From the NCBI GenBank assembly GCA_035315885.1, contig DATFXM010000103.1:1-13194 (forward strand): DNA of 13,194 nucleotides. Direction: 5' to 3'. A program made the translations under genes and the position numbers. A model generated the notes under the pieces. The model did no database searches. It saw only the letters and a program-made list of their open reading frames with translations, and had not been told where the DNA came from. Positions 1 through 8,962 of this stretch are shown one piece after another; the stretch's first letter is position 1; the number at the start of each line of letters is the position of its first letter. This DNA comes from DATFXM01 sp035315885. Lineage in GTDB: Bacteria > Acidobacteriota > Blastocatellia > UBA7656.

Positions 1-189
1 GTCAGCGTTGTAGCCTTGTGCTCACTTCAACTCTTCGCCGTCAGCATTGGGCATCGCGGCGCTCAACGCGGAGCACCGATATCCGAGAAGTCGAGCGCAG
101 CGTCTGGGGACCAGCAAGGAGAGAGTGGACCGAGCAAGCAAGAAGTTGATTCCCCGGGCAAGAGAGAAATCACGGGTATTGGTCCGCCG

Positions 190-1170
190 ATGTGGAGCCG
201 TCGCCACCTCATAGCTGGCGGGCTCTCGGGCCTGGCCGGACTCTGTGCTCTGATTTTTGCGGGCCGAGTGTATCGGTTGCGAAAGGATGTTCGCGATGCT
301 GCCAGGAGCCGGCCGCGGTTCCGCCACAAAGTGAGAAAATGGCATTCCCCGGACAAGCTACCACAAGCCGAAGGGTTCTACGTTAAGGTCAGCAACTCTG
401 GTACGGCAAATAAAGCGGTGTCCACGTCGGCTCCCTCGACGACTCCCCTCCCCGCGTCGAAAACACCCAGCGTAATGCCCGGTCTTCAACAAAGAACACC
501 TCGACGGTTGGGAACGCGCAAGAAAGCGACGATCATTGTCTACGTCAACAAAGATCGGAAGATTCCATTTGCTACGCCATTGAGAAACCGCAGCCTGCGG
601 CCGGCAAGCGCAGCGGAAATCGGGCTTCAATCCCCGAGCACCCACGTCAATTTTTCTCGTGCTTCCGCGGTGTTCGAGCTGGCTGCTATGGAGCAAATCA
701 AGAAGAAAGACTTTGACCGTGCTTGTCAGCTCCTGATAGATGGCATAAGCCATGACCTTGCCTACAAGAAAAAGATTCGTGGCGCGCCTAGTCTAAGGCT
801 GTATGACCTCCTGGCAAAACTTGTCGTGCGAGGATCTCAAGAGAAGCACCGTGCCAGGTTGCTAGAGCTGGGTAGGGAGGCCAAGGATTTAATCTCACAA
901 CAGGAAATCGAGCCGCCCGCAGAGAGAAGGAGACGACTCAAGAATCAAAAGCATGCGGTACCCATGGTGAAGTTTGAAGAGCTGCGCAAGAAACGGAAAG
1001 AATTCATCGAGGCGCGGTTGAAGGCTTGGGAGCCTCACAGCGAGTGGCATAGTCGTGTTGCAGACGCGGCAACAGAGTTATCCTGGTCGGCAACCGTAGC
1101 GCCATACACGAGTCGCGGAAAAAACAGCAAAGATGAAGTGGTGCTTTCAAGAACGCTGACGCGGTCGTGA
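190..1170 (+). CDS. Hypothetical basic protein with N-terminal membrane anchor
   Basis: I do not recognise this family. From the ATG at 190 it is 326 residues. The N-terminus reads MWSRRHLIAGGLSG and is followed by a hydrophobic stretch (about residues 6-26) and then a strongly basic segment, which suggests an inner-membrane anchor. SRRHLI resembles a twin-arginine motif, but no clear signal-peptidase site follows. Next come a Ser/Thr/Pro-rich linker (about 65-105), a short beta-like stretch (ATIIVYV), a helical part around 160-230 that could be TPR-like (AMEQIKKKDFDRACQLL), and a very basic helical tail. The frame stays open to the left edge of the window and also offers a TTG at 16. I prefer 190 because the residues before it look like linker and the membrane segment follows directly. 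No good Shine-Dalgarno is visible at either start. Codon use seems less GC-rich than in the neighbouring genes. It ends convergent with the sigma-54 activator gene. That it is a gene is likely; its function is unknown. Confidence 0.55.
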   Translation: MWSRRHLIAGGLSGLAGLCALIFAGRVYRLRKDVRDAARSRPRFRHKVRKWHSPDKLPQAEGFYVKVSNSGTANKAVSTSAPSTTPLPASKTPSVMPGLQQRTPRRLGTRKKATIIVYVNKDRKIPFATPLRNRSLRPASAAEIGLQSPSTHVNFSRASAVFELAAMEQIKKKDFDRACQLLIDGISHDLAYKKKIRGAPSLRLYDLLAKLVVRGSQEKHRARLLELGREAKDLISQQEIEPPAERRRRLKNQKHAVPMVKFEELRKKRKEFIEARLKAWEPHSEWHSRVADAATELSWSATVAPYTSRGKNSKDEVVLSRTLTRS

Positions 1171-1306
1171 TCGCCGAAGCTTCAGAAGATAATTCGCAGC
1201 CATCGCGTGCAGTGAGCGTCGTGGAATTGAGACGCTAGCCATGCTTATCCTGCAAACGCAAAATTCCAGATGATCTTTTTCGACTCTTTGGACTGTCGAT
1301 GGATTT

Positions 1307-1367
1307 GGGGCTGGTCTTCCAATGTAGGATGCCGAGGCGATAGCGGTTCGAATCCGCTCCAGCCCCG
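1307..1367 (+). pseudogene. tRNA-like element, 61 nt, lacking a D arm (tRNA remnant?)
   Basis: GGGGCTG (1307-1313) pairs perfectly with CAGCCCC (1360-1366), giving a 7-bp acceptor stem that can extend by one more G-C pair. Just inside the 3' strand lies a canonical T arm: AGCGG (1342-1346), loop TTCGAAT (1347-1353), CCGCT (1354-1358). G1367 would be the discriminator base, and CCA is not encoded. Only 28 nt lie between the acceptor stem and the T arm, where a normal tRNA has about 41, so one arm is missing. A weak hairpin, CTTCC (1316-1320) with GGATG (1327-1331), has one mismatch and a 6-nt loop. CTTCCAA (1316-1322) resembles a Gly-TCC anticodon loop but has no matching stem. This is most simply an internally deleted tRNA. 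A D-armless functional RNA or an old integration scar are alternatives. Confidence 0.5.
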
Positions 1368-1403
1368 TCCCTTTCTCCACTACTTCCATATCGCGCAATG
1401 AGT

Positions 1404-4040
<2,637 letters not shown>

Positions 4041-4064
4041 AACCTTGCGCTGTTGTAGCACTCA

Positions 4065-4085
4065 GAATGGCATTCCGCAATGCGG
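4065..4085. promoter_or_regulatory. Two overlapping palindromes before the activator gene
   Basis: GAATG-G-CATTC (4065-4075) and CCGCA-A-TGCGG (4075-4085) share one base. Each has 5-bp arms and a 1-nt centre. They lie immediately upstream of the activator's possible GTG start (4061), or 25-45 bp upstream of its ATG (4040). This is a plausible operator or autoregulatory site, but arms this short can occur by chance. Confidence 0.25.
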
Positions 4086-4165
4086 CCCTTCGCCGGTTCC
4101 CGGGTGTCGGTGTTGTCAGAGAAAGACCTGACCGCGACTGCCATCTGGCCAGTGTGATCGGGCTA

Positions 4166-5425
4166 TCAAGCGCGCGCTGAAGCAGGCGGCGCCACCGATT
4201 CATGAAAGCTGAACGCTGGATCCAGCGGTGGCATCGGTACACCGAAAAACATCCGGCGTTGCACTCTCGGCAGCAACGGAGTTCGAAGCACCAGCGTAAG
4301 CAACGACGGAAGCACCCATCGCGCAATCGAGCCGGAGCCTCGCGGACTCACGAGCAGTTGCTGAGCCTGAAGCTGCAGCCGATGGAGCGTCCGCACGTCA
4401 GCCTCGCGTATCCGTTGGATCGACTGCAGCTCCTCGCGCGGGATCGGCCCGCGTCCGAGGCGCGGGTACAGTTCCTGTGCGGCAACCGCCGCGGTGGACA
4501 ACGCAACGTTGACGCCGATCGCCCCGGCCGGACTCATCGTGTGAGCCGCGTCTCCGATCAGCAACAAACCATCTCGCGCCCAGTCTCGCATCAAACGAAC
4601 GATGCACTCGAGCGGGAAAAACGGCTTCAAGTCCTTCAGCCCTGCGGCGAAATCCTCGAAGACGGGATCAAGTTGCCGCACGCGATCGGCAACCGCTGCG
4701 ACTCCCTCCTCGCGCCAGCGCTTCCATTCGCCCGCAGGCAGCGCGATGCCCGCCTGAATGTGATGCGGGTACTTGGGCAGAATCAGACCACGCACATGAT
4801 TCCCAAGAGAGACGTAAAAAGTTGGATTCCAGCCGCTCGGCTGCTCGATCGTGAACCATATGAGGTCGAAGTCGTGATGCTCGTAGTCCGGCGTGAAACC
4901 ACCCATCTTTGACACCGCCGAGTAGCGGCCGTCGGCGCCGACGACCACATCCGCGCGAACTTCGAACGGCTCCGCTCCGTGAGAAACCCCGCTGACTCCC
5001 ACGATGCGACCGTCCTCTTCGATCAGCTTCGAGACCTTCGCGCCCATCCAGCACTCAAAGGAAGGAAAGGGCTCCGCCTTGCGCAGAAGCGCGGAGAGGA
5101 ATACAGGCTGCGGCATCCAGATGGCGTAAGGGTACTCGGGTGATATCTTGCTGAATGAGAACTCACCTACCTCGCGGCCGTTGAGTCGAACTTTGCCGGA
5201 TTCCAGAATTGAATGTGGCTGCGCGAGCACGTACTCGAGCAGGCCAAGCTCATCGAGCAGGTGGGCGGTGCTGGGCTGAAGCACCTCCCCGCGAAACTCG
5301 CGATCGAACGTCTCGTGCCCTTCCAGAACAAGTACCTCGGCGCCGCGCTTGGCCAGAAGAAGACCAAGCATAAGGCCCGCCGGACCTCCACCGACGACGC
5401 AGGCGTTTACGCGAACACTTTTCAT
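4166..5425 (-). CDS. FAD-dependent monooxygenase (PHBH/UbiH-like)
   Basis: This is probably a class A flavoprotein monooxygenase that uses NAD(P)H and O2 to hydroxylate or epoxidise an aromatic or polyene substrate in the cytoplasm. At 419 aa it is of normal family length. It has the N-terminal Rossmann motif VVGGGPAG (GxGxxG at 12-17), a Glu at the end of the second strand (E35), a conserved Arg region (FRGEVLQPS, 44-52), the DG motif GADGR (163-167) and the GD motif GDAAHTMSP (291-299) that contacts the FAD ribityl chain. The ATG at 5425 is well supported by GGAGGA six bases upstream. The C-terminal part (about 330-395) is helical with a hydrophobic stretch (WVLPSLLTLVL), so peripheral membrane association is possible. 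It is divergent from the efflux operon and lies just upstream of the sigma-54 activator gene on the same strand. The substrate cannot be told from sequence; geranylgeranyl-reductase-like or halogenase relatives are less likely alternatives. Confidence 0.85.
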   Translation of the reverse strand: MKSVRVNACVVGGGPAGLMLGLLLAKRGAEVLVLEGHETFDREFRGEVLQPSTAHLLDELGLLEYVLAQPHSILESGKVRLNGREVGEFSFSKISPEYPYAIWMPQPVFLSALLRKAEPFPSFECWMGAKVSKLIEEDGRIVGVSGVSHGAEPFEVRADVVVGADGRYSAVSKMGGFTPDYEHHDFDLIWFTIEQPSGWNPTFYVSLGNHVRGLILPKYPHHIQAGIALPAGEWKRWREEGVAAVADRVRQLDPVFEDFAAGLKDLKPFFPLECIVRLMRDWARDGLLLIGDAAHTMSPAGAIGVNVALSTAAVAAQELYPRLGRGPIPREELQSIQRIREADVRTLHRLQLQAQQLLVSPRGSGSIARWVLPSLLTLVLRTPLLPRVQRRMFFGVPMPPLDPAFSFHESVAPPASARA

Positions 5426-5730
5426 GATTATCCTCCGGGCCTCGCGAGACGAGCGCTTCGAGTCACAACCGATCGAGGCATGCTTCGCCGCGCCCTCTCT
5501 TCTCTAAATTAAATCAACCGTGATGGCGTCGCATCTGTCAACAGAACTGAACGCCATTCAACTAATCAATTCCCGTCTTGTTCAGCCTTCAACTGCCAAT
5601 CACTCGCGAGTACGTTTCGCAATCACCTTGCCGCGGCTTTCTGCGACGCGGGTTGGTCAGTCAACTCAACAAGGCAAAAGGGAATTGAAGAGAGGACGGT
5701 GGTGGCTTCGCCGGCGGACCTGCCGAGCTT

Positions 5731-5768
5731 GTGCGCCGACATATCGGCAAGTGCCGCCATATCGGCAA
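5731..5768. repeat. Tandem dyads GCCG-N6-CGGC; candidate activator-binding sites
   Basis: Two adjacent units, 5731-5750 and 5751-5768, both begin GTGC and end ATATCGGCAA, differing by a 2-nt indel and a few bases. Each holds an inverted repeat of the form GCCG-N6-CGGC (5735-5748 and 5753-5766), with centres 18 bp apart. They sit about 110-160 bp upstream of the -24 element of the sigma-54-type promoter, a usual distance for upstream activating sequences bound by enhancer-binding proteins. The repeat is directly visible; its role is inferred. Confidence 0.5.
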
Positions 5769-5878
5769 CGCTGGTCGTCGGCACTTAGGCACGTCGCTAC
5801 TAAATGCCCCGAGGCTCCTTGACACCAAAGCGCATTTCGTCGTGCAGTTGCCGTTTCCGCACGCAGCGTCAAACGATC

Positions 5879-5895
5879 CTGGCAAGCCGGTTGCC
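5879..5895 (+). promoter_or_regulatory. Sigma-54 (-24/-12) promoter of the efflux operon
   Basis: CTGGCAAGCCGGTTGCC matches the sigma-54 consensus YTGGCACGRNNNTTGCW at 11 of its 14 defined positions. This includes the essential GG (5881-5882) and GC (5893-5894) separated by exactly 10 bases. Transcription would start near 5906, leaving about 19 nt of leader that contains the Shine-Dalgarno GGAGGAG (5912-5918) of the first gene. Dyads lie at the right upstream distance, and a sigma-54 activator gene is nearby. This is a good candidate, though untested. Confidence 0.68.
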
Positions 5896-5924
5896 CTGCC
5901 AGCAGTCGAACGGAGGAGCTTGAA

Positions 5925-6203
5925 GTGATTCGAATAACCAGGACTCGCGAACGATCAGTGCTGCGCCTTGTGGTTGAAGGCACACTGTCGGGCGCCTGGG
6001 TCGACGAATTGGAGAAGTGCTGGAAGGACTCCACCCGCTCCGACAACGGCGAAAGGGTCAGAGTCGATCTTTCAGCAGTGAGCTACATAGATGATCGTGG
6101 CCGAGAACTCCTCAAAGTGATGTTCTCTGGAGGCGCGGAGCTGCACGCAACCGGAGTGATGACCAGAAGGATCATCGAAGAGATTTCAGAGAACAACCTC
6201 TGA
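5925..6203 (+). CDS. Small STAS-like domain protein
   Basis: This 92-aa single-domain protein resembles anti-sigma-factor antagonists (SpoIIAA-like STAS fold). VRVDLSAVSYIDDRGRELL (about 45-63) matches the conserved strand-turn-helix of that fold, followed by a second strand (AELHATG) and a C-terminal helix. In SpoIIAA the turn reads DSSG and its first Ser is phosphorylated. Here it reads DDRG, so the Ser position is Asp and classical Ser phosphorylation is not possible. The GTG start is set by GGAGGAG six bases upstream. It is the first gene after the sigma-54-type promoter and lies 89 bp before the TolC-family gene, which suggests a shared operon. STAS domains also occur as partners of transport systems, so a role with the pump is possible. 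No cognate anti-sigma factor is seen in the window. Confidence 0.72.
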   Translation: MIRITRTRERSVLRLVVEGTLSGAWVDELEKCWKDSTRSDNGERVRVDLSAVSYIDDRGRELLKVMFSGGAELHATGVMTRRIIEEISENNL

Positions 6204-6204
6204 T

Positions 6205-6222
6205 CACGATCGGCCACGATCG
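6205..6222. repeat. Direct repeat CACGATCG x2
   Basis: CACGATCG occurs at 6205-6212 and 6215-6222, ten bases apart (one helical turn), in the 89-bp gap between the STAS-like gene and the TolC-family gene. It could be a regulator or processing site, or chance. No terminator is visible in this gap, so read-through into the pump genes is expected. Confidence 0.2.
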
Positions 6223-6292
6223 CGCGGCGACACTGACATTTTGAAAAAGACTTAGGGTTCGGGAACGATTCCTCGGACTCAGGAGGCAAACT

Positions 6293-7654
6293 ATGCGCAG
6301 TTTCAAGAATCGCTACCTGGCGTTGTCGGCAGTACTACTTTGCTTGTCTTTTGAAGCGCGAGCTCAATCGACAACCAAAGGCAGCGCGGAGGTGCTTACG
6401 CTCCAACAGGCGATCGAGCTCGCTCTTCGTGAGAACAGACAAATCTACAGCGCGTCGCTTGATGTAATGCGATCAACTGAAGCCACTGCTGCATCGCGCT
6501 TGCGCCGGCTGCCTACCTTCAACGTGGACATCTTTGCTGCCCAACAGTTGACGCCCATCGACTTCACTTTTGAGCGCGGGGTGTTCGGCACATATCCCGG
6601 CATTGGCCCGGTACCTGCCGAGAATACAAAGCTCAGTACGCCGATGAAGCCGACGGCAGTGTTTACGACGCGCATAACACAGCCGCTGTCGACTCTCTAC
6701 AAGATCAATCTCGGATTGCGGCAGTCGGAGCTTAATACCGAGATCGCGCGCGAAGAGCTGCGCGCAAAGCAACAGCAGGTGACTCGCGACGTCAAGCGCG
6801 GCTATTTCGCGCTTCTGCAAACGCAGAGCGCTCTCGCGTCGGCACAGGAGACGGTGAGGATGTACCGAGAGCTTGACCGAGTGACCGGCAACTATCTCGC
6901 TCAAGAAGTCGTGCTGAAGAGCGACAGCCTTGACGTTAAGTCTCGACTCGCGAAGTCGGAATCCGACGCAATCACGCTCGTCGATCAGTTCGGCATTCAG
7001 AAGCAACAGCTCAATCTGCTCCTAGGTCGCGACGTGATGACTGACTTCTCGGTCGTCGCACTGACAGATGCGGACAACGGGGAACTCGATCTGGCAGCCG
7101 CCCGAAGACAAGCGCTGGAGCTGCGTCCTGAAATCAGGGAGGCACGGTTGAAGATGCGACAGAGCGACCTTGACCGCCGAATCAAGAAGGCTGAGTACAT
7201 CCCCGAGATCAATGCCACCTTTCAGTACGTCGTTGCTGCGAATTTCAACAACGTTATCCCGAAAAGCTATATGAACATCGGCCTCAGCGTTAGTTGGGAG
7301 GTGTTCGATTGGGGGCGAAAGAAACACGAACTGGCGGAGAAGGAATTTGCAAGCGCACAAGCCAAGAGCGTCGTTCGAGACGCGGAAAGCAAAGTCCTGA
7401 TCGAGGTGAACGACAGCTTCAACAAGGTTCGCCAGGCTCGTCGGTTGTTTGCTGTTAGCGAGCTGAACCGCGAAGCGGCCGCCGAGAATGTGCGGGTATT
7501 GACGAATCGCTACAAAGTTCAAATGTCGCTTCTGAGCGACGTGCTTCGAGCGCACACCCAGCTCGAAGAGCTGAACAACCAGAAGACACAGGCGCTGCTC
7601 GGTCTATGGACCGCGTTGGCTGAATACGAGACCGCACTGGGAGAAGACAAATGA
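6293..7654 (+). CDS. TolC-family outer-membrane efflux protein
   Basis: This is the outer-membrane channel of a tripartite efflux pump, 453 aa, of normal family length. The start has AGGAGG (6281-6286) six bases upstream. A signal peptide is clear: basic MRSFKNR, a hydrophobic core, and a likely cut after ARA at residue 24. Two OEP repeats follow. The first starts at about 36 (LTLQQAIELALRENRQIYSA) and runs to about 246 (LLLGRD). The second runs from about 266 (LAAARRQALELRPEIREARL) to the end and includes the strand SWEVFDWGRKKHELAEKE (334-351) typical of the beta-barrel-to-helix return. Long amphipathic helices such as 150-185 and 350-440 fit the periplasmic tunnel. A stretch at about 84-118 (QLTPIDFTFERGVFGTYP onward) is Pro/Gly-rich, probably an extracellular loop. 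The stop overlaps the next start by 4 nt (ATGA), implying translational coupling with the membrane-fusion protein. Confidence 0.93.
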   Translation: MRSFKNRYLALSAVLLCLSFEARAQSTTKGSAEVLTLQQAIELALRENRQIYSASLDVMRSTEATAASRLRRLPTFNVDIFAAQQLTPIDFTFERGVFGTYPGIGPVPAENTKLSTPMKPTAVFTTRITQPLSTLYKINLGLRQSELNTEIAREELRAKQQQVTRDVKRGYFALLQTQSALASAQETVRMYRELDRVTGNYLAQEVVLKSDSLDVKSRLAKSESDAITLVDQFGIQKQQLNLLLGRDVMTDFSVVALTDADNGELDLAAARRQALELRPEIREARLKMRQSDLDRRIKKAEYIPEINATFQYVVAANFNNVIPKSYMNIGLSVSWEVFDWGRKKHELAEKEFASAQAKSVVRDAESKVLIEVNDSFNKVRQARRLFAVSELNREAAAENVRVLTNRYKVQMSLLSDVLRAHTQLEELNNQKTQALLGLWTALAEYETALGEDK

Positions 7655-8871
7655 GAACCAACTATTCCTGGATCATTGCATCAGTTACTGCTTTGTCGAT
7701 TGCCTGTGGAGCGATATCGGGCTGTGCCAGGAAGCAGCGTTCCGCTGAAAAGCCGGCGACACCCGTAAAAGCGGAAGCCGTCCAGGCGTCGAATGCACCA
7801 GTAGGCACACGCTACTCCGCGACGATCATACCGACGTCGCAGGTCCAGCTGGCGTTCAGCGTTGGCGGTTATCTGGAAACCTTGCTGCGATTGAAAGGTG
7901 TCGATGGGCGGCCGCGCAACATACAACAGGGAGATTCGGTTGCGAGAGGACAAGTGCTGGCGAGCCTTCGCGCCAAGGACTACGACGTCAAGGTCGATCA
8001 GGCAAGCGGTCAGTTGGCGCAGGCTCGCGCAGGTCTGGTCAGCGCCAGTGCACAAGTGGCCGAGGTCCAGGCAGCGGCTGAGAAAGCGCGGCTCGATTTC
8101 GATCGCGCGCAGGCGCTCATCGCTACGTCGAGCATGACTAAACCGGACTACGACGCGGCGAAGTCACAGCACGACCTCTATGAAGCGAAGTACGAAACGG
8201 CTCGGTCGCAACTTCGAGTGGCTGAGGCGCAGATATCGGCCGCCGAAGCGGTTCGCGCGGCCGCCGCAATAAACCGTGGCGATGCCGTTCTAAAGTCACC
8301 TGTCGACGGTATCGTCCTTCAGCGCGACGCAGATGTCGGAGAGCTGATCTCGCCCGGTAAACCAGCCTTCGTCCTCGCTGACACCTCGGTTGTAAAAGCG
8401 CAGTTTGGGGTGCCTGACCTCGATGTCCACAATCTGAAGCTTGGAAGCGCGCTCTCAGTCGCACTCGACGCGTTGCCGGGCAGTGACTTCAGCGGCCAGA
8501 TAACTTCCATCGCGCCGTCTGCTGATCAGAAGACCCGACTGTTTGAAGTCGAGGTGTCGATACCGAACCCGCAGCGTCTGCTCAAAGTCGGGATGATTGC
8601 ATCCCTGACGCTCGAGGCTACGAAAAGCGAGGGTGTTCCGACCGTACCGTTGAATGCGGTTGTCAGGTCAAGGAACCAGCCCGATCAGTACTCTGTGTTC
8701 ATTATAGAAGAGCGCGGTGACCATCCAGCCGCGCATTTGCAGAGCGTCAGCCTGGGCGAGGCTTTTGGAAATCGAATAGCTGTGCAGTCGGGGGTGAACG
8801 TCGGCGATCGAGTCATCACCTCGGGCGCCAACCGCCTGGTGGATGGCGAAGTGGTGCAGGTAATTCCCTGA
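7651..8871 (+). CDS. RND efflux membrane-fusion (periplasmic adaptor) lipoprotein
   Basis: This is an HlyD/AcrA-type adaptor linking the RND pump to the TolC-family channel, 406 aa. The N-terminus has a signal with lipobox AISGC, so Cys25 is probably lipidated and the protein anchored to the periplasmic face of a membrane. The order is: beta-barrel strand (about 55-70); lipoyl half 1 with VGGYLETLLRLKGVDGRPRN (71-90) and GDSVARGQVLASL (94-106); a long Ala/Gln-rich coiled-coil hairpin (about 112-205); lipoyl half 2 with LKSPVDGIVLQRDADVGELI (214-233); the beta-barrel domain (250-325); and the membrane-proximal domain (VPLNAVV, 332-338; GVNVGDRVITSGANRLVDGE, 381-400). The lipoyl half 1 loop is longer than usual. 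The start overlaps the TolC-family stop (ATGA). A 91-bp gap with a 10-nt palindrome (8873-8882) separates it from the pump gene, with no terminator-like T run. Confidence 0.93.
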   Translation: MRTNYSWIIASVTALSIACGAISGCARKQRSAEKPATPVKAEAVQASNAPVGTRYSATIIPTSQVQLAFSVGGYLETLLRLKGVDGRPRNIQQGDSVARGQVLASLRAKDYDVKVDQASGQLAQARAGLVSASAQVAEVQAAAEKARLDFDRAQALIATSSMTKPDYDAAKSQHDLYEAKYETARSQLRVAEAQISAAEAVRAAAAINRGDAVLKSPVDGIVLQRDADVGELISPGKPAFVLADTSVVKAQFGVPDLDVHNLKLGSALSVALDALPGSDFSGQITSIAPSADQKTRLFEVEVSIPNPQRLLKVGMIASLTLEATKSEGVPTVPLNAVVRSRNQPDQYSVFIIEERGDHPAAHLQSVSLGEAFGNRIAVQSGVNVGDRVITSGANRLVDGEVVQVIP

Positions 8872-8962
8872 TTGCGGCCGCAGCGGTAGGGCTTGTTTCT
8901 GCAATCGCTTTTAAAACTACTGTGACGCGCGGACGCGCTCGCGGGCGGGAGGAAAGATCAAA

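Larger units (their letters stand above)
5426..5924. other. Divergent intergenic control region (499 bp)
   Basis: No convincing gene lies here. The short open frames on both strands lack ribosome binding sites and give low-complexity basic peptides. The region separates the monooxygenase (-) from the efflux operon (+). It contains an AT-rich patch near 5504-5518, two tandem dyads at 5731-5768 and a sigma-54-type promoter at 5879-5895. I see no good sigma-70 or sigma-54 promoter for the monooxygenase side. Confidence 0.7.

Noticed and set aside
16..189. TTG-initiated N-terminal extension of the first gene
   Set aside because: It has no ribosome binding site and reads as linker-like sequence. 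The frame is open to the window edge, so a longer form cannot be excluded.
1307..1367. tmRNA (ssrA) 3' end
   Set aside because: The T arm and acceptor would fit, but the conserved tmRNA 5' segment (GGxTTCGACGGG-like) and a tag reading frame are absent near the 5' acceptor strand.
5473..5489. Possible sigma-54 promoter on the minus strand for the monooxygenase
   Set aside because: The GG-N10-GC spacing is present, but the flanking bases (GGGCGC and AAGCA) match the consensus poorly in GC-rich sequence.
5520..5822. 100-aa open frame in the divergent intergenic region
   Set aside because: It has no Shine-Dalgarno, is of low-complexity Arg/Ser composition and overlaps the dyads.
5819..5847. Perfect TTGACA (-35) upstream of the efflux operon
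   Set aside because: No acceptable -10 hexamer lies 16-18 bases downstream, and the sigma-54-type element at 5879-5895 fits the gene start far better.
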